A stretch of 64,000 bases of DNA from Pyxicephalus adspersus (GCF_032062135.1 NC_092859.1:70385757-70449756), one strand, 5' to 3'. Positions 11,581 to 23,856 are shown, counted from the stretch's first letter. Made by a program: numbers and translations. Notes: generated from the letters alone by a model not told the origin.

Positions 11581-12790
11581 ATTACATTGTAATGTGCACT
11601 AATAATAATCAGTTTTTCATGGCAAAAAAAAACAAACACAAGCACTGAAATCACTCAACAATGCTACAAGTTGCTAGGGATGAACTGCATAAAGGAGCAA
11701 ATACTCCACAGGGGCTTGGTGTTTTACCTTACCATAAAGGGCCATTATGGGAACAATACTTGCACAACTAATGGTCAATGACAGTGTTACAATAGTCAAC
11801 CGTGGGCACTCATGATAATTTGTAAGCAACAAATAGGCAATTGTGACAACACATGAAAAAACAATTGTTACCAAAGGTTGGCAAAAAATGGGCAATTTTG
11901 ACAGGTAGTAGACAACTGTTTTAATACTTGGGCAACTCATAGGTTGTCATGGAATTAAATGGGAAACTTATATGCAAATATAGACAGCAAACAACAATTT
12001 TGATAACACATGGGCATCAAAAGGGCAGTAGTTAAAATACAATAAGGGAGTAATGGCAATATGTTGACAACAAATAAGCAGTTGTAACAAATATTTTGGA
12101 GGGGGCCACTGAAGTGTATGTCAATGCATTTTTCTCTCGTTTTTGAAAGTGTATGGAACTATTTAAAACCCAGTCGGGATTTTACAGGTATCCGGGGCTC
12201 TGTTTGAGCGATTTACCCTTACTTCCTATCCTGCTGAAAACAGTTTTAGCAAACAGAGAAAAAAAATTATGGACAGAAATACAAATTTGAAATGGATTCT
12301 AGCCTTCTTTTACTCTACTTGATTTTTTTTACCACTGTACAGGACTGCAAGTCCTAGATGGGAGATGTTTCTCCAGGATATAAAGTAAGGGCCCTTTAAA
12401 ACCAAGGTGTATGCTGGGAGAGGAGTCCAGAAATAGTAAAAGGAACTTTGAAAGGGAAAAGGAAAAGAGGACACTGGGTGGGCCTTCTCATTACATCCCA
12501 GGTACACCCATAGGTTTTGCTACAGAAGAATGCAGGTCTGCTACAAGTAGCACAGGTGTGCTGTGAGATGGAAGCGTTATACAAACTGCTATGTGTACTT
12601 GCTGCAAGGGCTAATTCCCCATATCATACTCTGAATGTTGTCGGTAGCGAACTCCTCTTACATTCTGTCTGTAAAATATATGTAAACGCATATGTAACAT
12701 ATAAGAAAAGCGAGGATTGTGGCACCAGTGAAAACCTTACCCATCCATGTGTAGAAAACCCCTACAAATTGGCAACAGGTTTGGGTATAA
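11581..12790. other. Non-coding stretch
   Basis: No supported gene. The minus-strand ORF 11674-11940 (88 codons) has no recognisable domain. Around 11760-12090 there is a loose recurrence of 'gacaac...tgggcaa' words, possibly decayed tandem sequence, but no period could be fixed. Confidence 0.4.
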
Positions 12791-12845
12791 GCCCTTTGTC
12801 AGGCCACAAGATATTGGGGCCTGATGAAGGGATTGTGCTCAAAAC
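12791..12845 (+). repeat. Inverted repeat with CTGATGA...AAAAC (decayed hammerhead-like)
   Basis: GCCCTTTGTCAGGCC (12791-12805) faces GGCCTGATGAAGGG (12818-12831), giving a hairpin with one mismatch. The right arm contains CTGATGA (12821-12827), then about 13 nt, then AAAAC (12841-12845). This has the order of the hammerhead conserved boxes CUGANGA and GAAA with the G changed to A. A better-preserved relative is at 44157-44196. As it stands it would not be expected to be catalytic. Confidence 0.35.
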
Positions 12846-13506
12846 TGTTTTGATGCATATGATGTTCTATCGTATCATATGATGATATGATAGATAGACC
12901 CTCATAAAAGCACTAGAATAATTTTATAGTTTGAATATAATATATATAAATACAGTTTATCTAAAGAACTGTACCAAACCATGTGTGTGCACAAATCCCT
13001 GTAAAATATATCTTTCTATTTGCGAATTGGTAAAATCTGTACATCCATACAACAGTCTCCCAATTCCTTAAACTGGTCTGTGACTGTCAGATGCAGTCAC
13101 ACATGCACGCTACATCACTCATTTTATTTCATATATTGTATGTATAAGAACAATTCTAGAAAAAAAAATCTATTGCCGGTTACAAGCTACATCTTGTTAT
13201 CATCCGATTGGCTAAGGGAGAACAATGAAGGCAGACTTGTTACCAGGAAGAAAATGCACCAAGGATGTAATTTAAAGAAAAACACCTCAACCGAAATTAC
13301 CTCTGTCAGTCAAGACTGGAGCAATCACAGCTCAGGCTATGGATGGTTGAGAAAAGGATGAACGCCGATATAAGAAAAGACTAGCGACTGATTAAATACT
13401 ACGGAGAGGCAATAGAAAATACACTTGTGAATGTAAAATTCCAATCATTAGTGCATACAAAGCAGCCACCCAAACATATAGTAAACAATACGCCTTGATC
13501 ACTTAC

Positions 13507-13532
13507 ATTCTTCAACTCCTTCATTTCCAAGC
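13507..13532 (-). other. Candidate 26-nt internal exon
   Basis: On the minus strand, a pyrimidine-leaning tract ending TATTTGTTCCCAG precedes 26 nt (GCTTGGAAATGAAGGAGTTG AAGAAT), followed by a strong donor GTAAGT (13506-13501). A possible branch point GTAAAC lies about 20 nt upstream of the acceptor. Joined to the candidate first exon at 38796-38798 (ATGAGCACCAGCT then GTAAGT), the reading frame stays open and gives MSTSCLEMKELKN. The match of phase is suggestive but weak, because a one-in-three coincidence is likely and such splice motifs occur by chance in 25 kb. I do not recognise the peptide. Confidence 0.2.
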
Positions 13533-16460
13533 CTGGGAACAAATATGCATGTTTACGATATGTTTCAGCACTGACATGTGGCATGAATAACAAAGAATTA
13601 GACAATGCTATTTCATTTCCAGTTTAATTTTCCTCATAATAAATTGAAATATTATTAAATTGCCAAAGGAGACTTCTCCGGGCTGGAGCCCAATAAAAAT
13701 TAATTGGGTGTACTGTGCAGGTGTGGGCAGCAGAGCGGCACAATATAAAAACCTTACTGCTAGAGTTCAGTAGCTGGCAGGTATATCTACCTGTTCTCAT
13801 CGGTTCATAAGAAACCTTTACACTGCAATGTACATTACATACTCCAAACAGTCCATCCTCATGTGCAATTATTACATTACTATGATGTGCCACTCACTAA
13901 TGTTATGGATTTAATAATCTGTATAGCGATTATTTATAACAGATATTATATTAAGGAATTTAGAGTTTCACCTTGCTAAATGAACAGACACACTTTCACT
14001 AGTCGAAAGTAAAGAAGACCTGTTAGCTATACATAGTAGCACATTACATGTGTATCTGAACAGGCACAGCAAACCTGTAATACATACACTACATAAAAAT
14101 ATTTTCAGAGATTCACAGTTTTACCTAAGAGCATGAACAGTCCATTTACTGGCATGTACTTTTATTTAAGAAGCGTCTGAAACTTTGCTGACAATCTGAT
14201 AATGTGCACCACTCATTTGCCTTAAGTACCCAATGATGTTTGTATATCACCCTTCTTGCATACACAAATGTGCATCTAATTGTGAATACATGATTTGAAA
14301 TTATTATTTGCACAATCTTTTTATTCTAACTATTTTGCATGCGACTTATTTTCCAACAATATATACTGTTATTATAGGCATGTACCTGAGTAGTAGACTT
14401 GGCTCAAAATACTTAAATGACAATAAATACAAAGAATCTGGATTGGACTTCACGCTAAGCTATCTGTAATAGTAACTGTAGGATGGCATTTTTATTGACT
14501 ATGAAGTATTAAAGTGTGTTAAAGCAGAACTATAGAACTATATAGAACTAACATTTCCCCTCTGTTCTGATAGATTTGTCACACCAATATTACTTCTTAG
14601 AACAGAATCTTATTAAATTAATGCCTGTAAGGGTTCAGTTTAGTTTTACTTTTAAGGCTGGCAGCAGATAGTGGAAAATAAACTGCAAATTGCAGTAAAA
14701 ACAAAATCAGTAAAGATGGTCGGTGAAAAATAAAATAAAAGCAATTACAAAATGCTTTATTTGTGACATGATCAGTTCTCTCTGTAAATAGGATATGACC
14801 TAACCATACAATACAGATGCCTGTAGAACTAATGAACTATCAAAACAGGGTTTTTTCTGTGTTTTTTTCACACAGATGACATTGCTGTGGGGCAAAGGAA
14901 GGTAGGATAACTATATGGGCAATAAGAAGTTGAGGGACAGGTGTATGTTATGCTACATATGTTATGCACACCTTGCCATATAGAAATACAGTGTTTTAGG
15001 AAGGCTTAGAAAAAATAAATAGTTCAGAAAACTTTGTTGTTGGGAGAGATGTGTCAGCCAATATAAGCAGGATAAGAAACTAGGGAGGCTATTTTAATGG
15101 AACAGGAACACAAATAAAGCAATAATACCCTCATACAGGTTATGGTAGGTTATGGCTATGGATAAAAAGAAGAAAACTTCTTTCCCAGTTTCATATTATT
15201 AATCATATCATTTCTTGCAGCATCTTTTATATTTTAGCATCTATATGACACCATTGTAGAATACATTTAGAAGTTTATAGTGATTATACTATACTACTTA
15301 TCTCTAAAATATCAATAAGTGAAAATGCCTGAAACTCTAATTTATTTTGCCATTTCCTATATTCTAGTTATTCATATTCTAGGTTGCCGAGATTATTTCC
15401 ACTGGCAATTTAGCTGGCATGAAAGGCTGTGGGAATGCAAGGTCATAACCTCCCAATGAAAAGATTTTAGGACAGGTGGGCATTTTCAGGAGGCTCAAAG
15501 AATGGAAAAAGCAGTCATCAGCTTTGTTTGGTCAAACTCTTGTTCTCATTCTGCACCTGTTGCCCCTTGCTGATTTAGTTGGCTATAGTAGGTACTCAGA
15601 TTTCATCCTATGGGATTTCTCTTCTGTGATGGGGATAAATTGTGTGGGAGCTGCTAATGTGATGACAATTTCAGTGTCAGGGTTGAGAGTCACAGGAGGC
15701 CTCTGGGTCGTATCTCCTTACTTTCTGCATTTCTCCCTTAAAAATGACCCTTTATCATTGTGCCAGTTCTCTGTGATTGTGGTGTACTGTCAATGAACTA
15801 GGATCCAGTTTCAAGAAGAACCACATGACCTTAGCTAAAGTCATTCAAGTGCAACTCGAAATCAGGTTACAAAATCATATGTGTTAAACTGGTCTATACC
15901 ATCGTTTCTAAACTGCTGCCTATACACACTGGAGAGCTTAGAAAGCTTTGCCAAGTTCTTTGCATTCCAGCAACTTCAGTCCAAGATCTTACTTTGATTT
16001 ATGATCCCCTTTAAAGCAATGACGTTATGCTCCTTTTTATAATACAAGGTTTAGACCTAATTTTAGACATGCATGCTTTTGGTTGCAATCATTTTGTGTT
16101 CTTCTGTATTTGTTTCACAGTAGATGCTTCAACTAACTTGCAATACCTCCATCATGAGATTCTTATAAAATATACATAGAGAGGAACATCACAGATCACA
16201 AAGCTCCGTGTTATACATTTTTTATATCTGGCCCCATTTAAAGGGGCAACGTGCCAGCTTTGCAGCAATAATAACCTGGGAATCGATGGCCTACTTTTAA
16301 AAGGCCAGAATGACCTAAGTGTATAGAACAGTAAGAAAGTATTACACTGGATAAGTCTACATATCCTATTACTTTTCCTTTTCGTTTCTTCATATGATCA
16401 TTTTTTAAAAATGTTATTTAGGTAAACTGCAAAGTCAGGTAATACTGAATTTATAATCAG
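13533..16460. other. Non-coding stretch, AT-rich
   Basis: No gene or repeat boundary supported. At 13620-13700 an AT-rich segment (AATTGAAATATTATTAAATT) followed by GCCAAAGGAGACTTCTCC has the look of conserved non-coding sequence, but that cannot be tested here. ORF 15476-15796 (106 codons) has no recognised motif. Confidence 0.4.
16453..16460 (+). repeat. Target-site duplication, left (ATAATCAG)
   Basis: Eight bases ATAATCAG directly before the element terminus TAGTGTTGGT. The same eight bases follow the other terminus at 17423-17430 without a mismatch. Confidence 0.9.
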
Positions 16461-16680
16461 TAGTGTTGGTGTTCAAATTCAGCAGACCCAAATATGGCTG
16501 TTCGAATTCGGATAGACCCGCCCCGAAAAACACGGGCTTGGACTAATTTGTGTGTAAACATATGTGTAAAAAATAAAAATGTTAAAGCAATGTAATGTTA
16601 AAGCTTTAATGTTAAAGTAATTTTAATGAATGTGTGTGATTTGTGTAACTAACTTTTATTTTTTTACAGGTTATCCCACA

Positions 16681-16950
16681 ATGACAGGATGATACCCACA
16701 GCTGCATTCATTCTGAGCACAGCCGTGGGAATCCTCCTGTCAGTGTGGGTCCCCGGTAACTGGAGGTTAAATGAGGACGCTTGAGAGGTCATCAGGGTTT
16801 ACCTTTCCTCACCCAATCACAGAGCACTAAAGGTGATGAATAGGGAGACTTGTCCCCATTTAACCTCTAGTGCCTGGGGATCCCACACTGACAGGTGGAT
16901 TCCCACGGCTGTGCTCAGAATGAATGCAGCCGTGGGAATCATCTTGTCAG
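16681..16950. repeat. Inverted repeat A of the hAT-like element
   Basis: Left arm 16681-16774 and right arm 16852-16950 are near-complementary. Shared blocks include GCTGCATTCATTCTGAGCAC, AGCCGTGGGAATC, CTGTCAGTGTGGG and GAGGTTAAATG, in inverted order. Each arm also holds its own smaller palindrome (CCCACAGCTGC facing GCACAGCCGTGGG). Confidence 0.9.
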
Positions 16951-17090
16951 TGTCACAAGTCGTGGAATCACATACAGTTCTGCTAGGGTTGCAAGAGCAA
17001 TCAGGGGAGTGGAGCTGACAGCTCTGCTACCGATTGCTCTTGCAGCCCTAGCGGAACTGTATGTGACTCCATGGCCCGTGACACTGACAG
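16943..17090. repeat. Inverted repeat B of the hAT-like element
   Basis: Arms 16943-17002 and 17031-17090 pair through TCACATACAGTTC, GCTAGGG, TTGCAAGAGCAATC and the terminal CTGTCAGTGTCAC, with a loop of about 28 nt. The left arm overlaps the end of inverted repeat A. Confidence 0.9.
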
Positions 17091-17123
17091 GATGATGTTC
17101 TTGGATACAGAATCTCTACACTG

Positions 17124-17250
17124 TGTTCTTGGATAGAGAATCTCTATCCAAGAACACATACTACAGTTACGCTGTTCCGTATGTGTACTTGGATAGAGAT
17201 TCTCTATCCAAGAACAGTGTGATCTTGGATAGAGAATCTCAATCCAAGAA
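17124..17250. repeat. Cluster of three TTCTTGGATAGAGA palindromes
   Basis: The first copy is a perfect 16-bp-armed palindrome (TGTTCTTGGATAGAGA at 17124-17139, one central base, complement at 17141-17156). The second (17188-17212) and third (17223-17250) keep the core with single changes. ACACATACTACAGTTACGCT follows the first (17154) and third (17250) copies as a direct repeat. Confidence 0.9.
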
Positions 17251-17422
17251 CACATACTACAGTTACGCTAGGGCTCCGCTCCTGATTGTTCTTGCAGTTC
17301 TACACAGTCGAGAAAACAACCCGAATTTTCCCCCTCAGAGAGTTTAATGGTGTTCAAATTCGGCGTTGGATCACCTGAAAAATATCGATCGAATCAAACA
17401 CTGAGCTATTCAACCAACACTA

Positions 17423-17430
17423 ATAATCAG
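17423..17430 (+). repeat. Target-site duplication, right (ATAATCAG)
   Basis: Identical to 16453-16460; it marks the right edge of the hAT-like insertion. Confidence 0.9.
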
Positions 17431-17829
17431 TACTTGAAACCTAGACCTGGTCCAGTCCTGGACATGGATTACACTGGTCTAGATTTTCATTTTCAGGGCC
17501 ATTTGAAAGTTCAGATTTCCAGCAGGTTTAGCTAGTGTGGGAACAGGGGATAAATGTTGTATGTCACAATTACCAATAAAGCCATTAGGAAGGTGGATAA
17601 TGTCTGCAAACTGGGGAGTACTTTTCTTTTATTCTGGATACAACAAGCTGTATTCATGATCCAATGGAAAATATAGAATTGTATCACCTCTTAAAAATTA
17701 AGGTACTTAACATATAGAATGTAAAACAAAACTGTACTTTGCCCATTAAGAGGAAAGCTACAGTTTTGCTTTCATGCCAAACAGCCAACTTTCCAACAGC
17801 AGTACACATTGCTCTTTGCTTCACTCTGT

Positions 17830-18490
17830 TATGCTACTTGGAGAAAAAAAATCCTGTACTTGGTGATTGGCTTAGTGCTCCCATTCCTGTGTAAGCTCCA
17901 ACTGAAACATTTTCTTTGCTCCTCGAGTGGTCGGGAAGCAAAGGGCAAGAAAAGTATGCGCTTTCCTTCATGAATAAAGCACAAGTTCATTTTTAATGCA
18001 TAATTAGTGTCAAAACCTAGAGAAGCTGTCAAAAATCACACTGCACCTTTGAGCTTTTAGAATCAATAGAAAATAAGGTCTCAAAAACTTTGCATAACCA
18101 AGCCATTCTAAATATGACCTGGGCAGAGAAATTCCAAAAAAATTTAGATAATGGAAACAAAGCAGCTGATAGCAAAGTCTAATTTAAGTAATCATAGCAC
18201 CATTCGGAAAGCATAGCAAGTTAGGGGTGAACACAAAATGTTTACATCGCCATAGAAAATTATATGTCGCGTCAATCCCACCCAGACCATCTGACTAATT
18301 ATCTGCTAGGCACTATTTATAAATGTGGCAAGCTGCCCTCCTATCTTCTTTAGGCAGAAAAGATAACAATATGTTTTGTGCTTAAAGGGCAAAGTGCGGA
18401 GGAAGGATCTATCTCACTGAACCATTTTGTCATTACAAGTGGCCCTGTTATTATGGGAGGATGTACCCTGTCATTCGTGGGTGGCTAAAA
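17830..18490. other. Candidate conserved regulatory region
   Basis: This stretch has a texture unlike its surroundings: few simple repeats, isolated CpGs kept in an otherwise CpG-poor context (CTCCTCGAGTGGTCGGG, TATGTCGCGTCAATCCC), and clustered homeodomain/POU/FOX-like words such as ATGCATAATTAG (about 17997), TGTTTACATCGCC (about 18240) and CTGACTAATTATCTG (about 18290). These are what a developmental enhancer often shows. No conservation data are available, so this is only a pointer. Confidence 0.25.
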
Positions 18491-19329
18491 TCTGCATACA
18501 CAGAAAAAGGGCACTGGTAAAGGGCATCATCAGAGCGTGTAAAACATAACAATATTTTATTCCAGTTAGAGATTAAAACAAAATATGTTTAAAGGGACAG
18601 CGTGTTTTCGTGGTTCCTGTATTCATTAGTGCTTTGCGGCTAGCAATAAAATACTTGGTCCTATTGTCAAATCAGACCTAAAAACAAGAAAAGAAGATTC
18701 TGATTGCTGGGGGCATCACTTCTTTCAGCCACTATCAATATCAAAGGTTATGCACACGTCAGAGGATACTCGTCTGAATATGAGTCGTGCTCATCTCGGG
18801 CGAGAATCTGACATGGATCCATGAACAACCAATGGAGAACGACTGCTATACAAGTCAAAGGAGGAGAGAATAGTGGGGTGCCACTCGCGCCAAAATTGCA
18901 CCTGTGTAAGCAGAGTAAGTGAGAATGTAATAACTTATACCCTTTGAGGCAGGTAACTGGGTTGCACTCCGAGTATCTTGGGTAGAGCTAGTTGGGGCTG
19001 GAAAAGATCCAAAACCTCAAAGTGCTATTGACGTGGACCTGAAATCTAGAAGTATGCAATATACAGTTCCATAAGTGGTAAAATCATACCAAAACACATT
19101 ACAATACATGAGATTCCCAGCCCTGGCCACAAGTTATCTAGACCTTTTAGAAGTATTTTGGGAACATGATATAATCAGACTTGTGCAGATTAGACTGGAT
19201 GGAAAGAATAGGGAGAGGGAGTTTGATACACAAGGTAGTCAAATGCAGAACAAGATTCTCTTGACCACCACTACTTCCCACCACTACATATCTCCCATCC
19301 TATTGTGTGTAAAATTCCCCCACCTACTA
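18491..19329. other. Non-coding stretch, possible MITE remnant near 18742-18860
   Basis: GGTTATGCACACGTCAGA near 18746 and the CpG-containing text that follows resemble the ends of the ACACAC-type MITEs at 56.06 and 59.92 kb, but no second end was found. Nothing else supportable. Confidence 0.3.
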
Positions 19330-19468
19330 GATTGTAAGGTCTTCGGGACAGGGTTCTCTCCTCCTGTATCACTGTCTGTATTAGTCTGTCATTTGCAATC
19401 CCTATTTAATGTACAGCGCTGCGTAATATGTTGGCGCTATATAAATCCTGTTTAATGATATTAATAAT
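19330..19468 (+). mobile_element. L2-type LINE/SINE 3' tail
   Basis: Well-preserved tail: GATTGTAAGGTCTTCGGGAC, TCTCCTCCTGTATCACTGTC, CATTTGCAATCCCTATTTAA, GTACAGCGCTGCGTAATATG, TTGGCGCTATATAAATCCTG, then an AATGATATTAATAAT tail. No ORF portion remains. Confidence 0.85.
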
Positions 19469-22400
19469 GGCAAGATGGTAAATGATTACAAGAGAATAGG
19501 TTTCTATGCTGAAATCCCGCAGACAAGTAAGGTTGGAATGTTAATGTGAATACATTCTTTTTCATTTGCACTTGTTGAACTTCCTGACACTCACTGTCCT
19601 AAATCATCCTAAATCATTGAGGATCACCAGAGCATCCCTTCCTCCAGGACTCTATTTCCCCCACAATTTAAAAAATGTTTTTGCAAATATACATACATTT
19701 TCTACAGTGTCCTTTCAGGAAATGATCCAGGATCCTCTTTACCTGGCATTGGCACTAAGTCTAATGCTTAGAGTGAGGTCACTCACTAATACCTTGATTT
19801 CTTGCCCTGATGTCACAGTGAGGGGATTTTCTACTTTCTTAGTACAATACTAAAAAAAAATGGAAAATGTTTAGACTAGGACTTTGCTTGAAAGTAAATG
19901 TGCCCTTTGCCTTTGGAGAACAAAGCAAAATAAATTAAACCACCTTCATAGCAGCCTATAGTTACGGTAAGTTTCCATTGATTTCATCGGTAAACTGAGT
20001 GACAAAGGAGTGAATGGAAGAAGTGAGCTGATGGAGCAAAGGCCTTGTGTAAGATCCAAACCTAGCCTACAAGAGGAAAAAAGTCTGCATACCCAAACTT
20101 ACACAGATACATTGGAGATAGATCTAGAAGCCTTAAATCCACCAAAAACATTTGAAATAATATGCTAGAACACCACCATAGGCATTTTGTAACTGTGTTT
20201 TCAAGTCAAAAGTAAATATAAAGATACATCTGTAAAGAATGCCACCCAAAGCTGCATAGGTAAACCAGACATGCAATAACTATCACAGGTTGAGTAGTAC
20301 TCTTACAGCTACATGAGTAGAAGTTGTTGTGGAGGCAAGCATTAAGCATGGTGGAGTTTAACAAGGATTTCATTAACACAGTTGACCTGTGTAATGTGTT
20401 GCAATAATACTTTTGTATTCACGCGAAGCTTAGTAAATGAACCCCAATAGTAAAAAAATATCCATAAAAATATTTATAGAAAGCTCAAATAAAAAGCAAC
20501 ACAGCATTTAAAGTTTTGTAGTGGGCTAGTTTTGCAAACATTAATTATCAAATTCTTTAGTAGCTGTATTCCCTAAATTTGTTCGTGTTGGCAAACAATC
20601 AGAAAACTGCATCTTTTTCCTTGTAAAAGCAAATGACAGGTAGCAGCTGTGGAATGAAACATGTTTCAGCGAGTATCCTATGGGGGAAGAAATCCCACCT
20701 GCCTCAGCAGATAGATGCAAAAGATAACGTTGTCTGTTGGTCACATAAGCTCTTTTGTTTCACAGTTTTAGGAAGAATGCCTTGCTTTGTTTTATGTTAC
20801 AAACTATCTGACTGTCACAATTCCACATGCTCTAAGAGCAAGTTGGTCTGGAAACATACCACCAAACAGCCCTTACATGTTGAACCGCCTGTCGTATATC
20901 TCTGAACTGTCACTTTTCTCATTCTAGTTCTTCAAGTCAATAAGGATGCACAGCATAGCTATCTTCAATACAGTTCTTCTAATAGTATTCTTTCATTACA
21001 GGTATTTACAGGTTATTTCTTACAACAGAAGGTTCATCCAGAACTAAAGTCTATTACATTTTTATCTGGCTGCAAAAATGTATTTAATCTATTGGTTTAA
21101 AAAGGTCTTAAGGGCCCTATTTGAGATTCCCCCTTTCACGGTAGTTAGTAGTAGTGGTAGTATAAATGGTTTCTCCCATCTGCTGCTATACTCTTTCGAC
21201 TACAACCGGTTAAGAAGGTTTTTGTGCCAGAGCTCCAAACATAACAGGACTACCAAAAGCCTATAGTGAGTAACCCTGCTAAAAAAATTTTTTTAAGATG
21301 CATGTTGTTATACAACACCCCATATTTAAGAGGAATCCTCCTGAAATTTGTCTAAAATTGCTTTATCAAATGTAGGTCAAATTTAGGTGTACCTTATTGG
21401 CAAGCTTGAAAGTTTTTTAAACAATATTTGTAGTATTTATTGCCCTACTCAGGACAGATTTGTCTTTAGCTACTTTATGGAACATCTGGTTAAGAAGGTA
21501 GCCTTCCATATCTATGGAATATGTTTACCCTCTTGAAAACTATAACTACTGTTTGATTTCCCTGGTACCTTATACAACCTTGCATGGGTGGCAATTGTGG
21601 TCTCTCTTGGAGTAAAATTTGTAAGACTGGGCACAATTTATTGAGAATGGATAAATCCAAGATATGGCTTAGGGTTTATCTAAAGCCAAAATTTTGTTTT
21701 ATATTTTGGGTAAATAGAATGAAAAGAACCTCTGCAAGATTTCACTTCAATAGTTAGTTTGTATACGACTTAAAGATTTTCCCCATTTTTGTACCACTGA
21801 GAAGGACTGCGTGTCTTATTGTATTGTTCATGTGTTTCTTGTCTTTTTGCTGTGACATACATTCTGTAAATTAGAAAACTTTAAACAGCTTAAAGTAAAT
21901 CTACTTAAAACTTTGTTCTAAGTTTTGCTTGGTGGTAGACATTTCTACCACTCTTAGACCTAACAAGAACAACCAGGGTTCCTCTAGAGGTTGCTAAGTT
22001 TCTTGAGCAATGAGCAATTTGCACCCCATGTTAAAAACACTGTCAAGGAACACTGTTTTGGAAGCTGAACTACAACCCAACTAGATTCAACTAGATCTAA
22101 TCTGACAAAGGGTAAAATGTCCCAATGCAATGTCACTGTTAGGGTCTGCCTCCATTGATCCTTGTTACAGGGCCCACAATCCTCTAGTTGTGAGACAAAA
22201 CTGCATTAAAAACAGCTAATCCAGGCTCTTTAGAAATGTTTTCTTAGATAGAAAGAGCCATCCAAGATGATAAAGAACATACTCTAAACTTTTACTTTTA
22301 ACATTATTATTCACTATTTTGTTTTCATTAAATGCTTTAGAATGTATTATTATATAAATATAATAAATATAAAAATCGTCATATAAAATATAAATCGTCA

Positions 22401-23856
22401 TATAAAGAAACATGTGTTGTTGAGGTCATATTTTGATAAAGGTTTTTATTCAGAACTATTCATTAATGAAAATGTACCCTAATTAAATTAGGTATAAAAA
22501 ACTAGAACATATGAAATTGCTGCTTCAGTCATGAGAAGGTTATTAAAAGGACACTTGCCAGAGCATTAATTTCAACTACAATATTTCTGAAAGATTATCT
22601 ACACATTTAAGGTATTTTAGGCATAATATTTACCTGCAAAAGACTAACTGCTTCTGGAGGCCACCATCCTGGATGAGCCAGAAGCCTCATACGAACAGTC
22701 ACTAAACTGGCACTGGTATTTTCTCCCTTGTTTTTCTCCCTTCACTTCTTTTCCTTGCTTCTTCCCCACAGCTTTATAAAAGTTACGTATGGAGGTATAA
22801 AGAAGGACATAAAAGCTTGGCAAATGGACAAAGTAATAGGACTCTCCTAGAAGAGTGGAGGGCTGTGATGAGCAAGAAGGGAAGGGGTTGTATTAAGGAA
22901 CTACCAAGTGTTGGTTTCTTAGCAAGTTCAAATACATATACGTAGTAATAACTTTGTTTATGAAAGTAAAGATTCTACAAATAAGCATAAAAAAATATTT
23001 GTTTTTTCTTTTTTTTTCAGGGTTAGTGACAGGGTCCTAATTATGTGACCATTTTTTTCCCAATGAATGGAACCTACATATTCAGCTGTTTCAAATATGC
23101 TCTCTCTTTCTCCAAAATGTGAGCTTAAAAACCATTGTTACAGAAATGGATGAAACCATTAAAAACATAAAATCTATGTTGCTATGGACCAACAAGCTTG
23201 GCCCTACATTCTAAGCTCAGGTGATTCATGGCTCATATAAAAATGGAAAATATTGCTTATGTGACTAAATTAAACTTCTACAAAAATTTCATATTGATTT
23301 AATGCACATAAAAATGCTATAAAAAGCCACAGTGTAAAATTTTAGTTTACCTTTACTGCCACAATTCACACTCGAATAATGGCAGGAAAAACCTCAAGCA
23401 GAAATGCATGTGAGCAAAAACATAAGAAGCCTATATAAAATAATGAATAAATAGAAAAAAAGGCAACTCTCTCTGCCAAGATTAAGCCTTTCCTACTGTG
23501 ACACTTTCGTTTACTAAAATGGTTTAGACTGCTTGATTAGAAAAGAGAACTATAACTCTGTAAGAAAAGTTTCATAGTTTTCTAAATGTGGTGAAGACTC
23601 ACCATTAATAGGTTGCCCAAATTTGTTTGCTTAAGCCAGAAGTGATTTAGCTCATTGATCAAGCTAAGAGAAAATTCCTGTGCAGTGAAACATTTCCCTT
23701 TGCTAAATTTTTCTACCAATCCCATCACAAACTACATCCTGCCATAAACCTCTTTTTCCAGTCCAATCTTTCTCTGTCCATTTCACCTTCTATCCACTTC
23801 TATTGGATTCTTAAACTATCTGTTCAAGTCTCCTCTCACTGTTTCTTTTACCCATT
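19469..23856. other. Non-coding stretch without recognised features
   Basis: About 4.4 kb of AT-rich sequence. ORFs up to about 95 codons have no recognisable domain. AAGCTTAGTAAATGAACCCC at about 20427 resembles a decayed Harbinger-like MITE end read on the minus strand. A TATAAA/ATATAA-rich patch lies at 22340-22410. Confidence 0.45.

Larger units (their letters stand above)
16461..17422. mobile_element. Non-autonomous hAT-like element built of nested palindromes
   Basis: The element is 962 bp, bounded by perfect 10-bp terminal inverted repeats TAGTGTTGGT and a perfect 8-bp target-site duplication ATAATCAG. The 8-bp duplication and a (C/T)AGTGxTGG-type end are hallmarks of hAT transposons. 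Almost the whole interior is inverted repeats in series: arms 16681-16774 with 16852-16950, arms 16943-17002 with 17031-17090, and a cluster of short palindromes at 17124-17250. Apparent ORFs on both strands (such as 16833-17018 and 17001-17255) are by-products of these palindromes. There is no transposase, so it depends on an enzyme encoded elsewhere. The perfect duplication suggests it is not very old. Confidence 0.85.

Noticed and set aside
16833..17347. Several ORFs on both strands with repeated residues such as LDRESLSKN
   Set aside because: They are translations of the palindromes inside the hAT-like element.
19075..19455. 126-codon ORF
   Set aside because: Its last third reads through the L2-type LINE tail, so it is not a gene.
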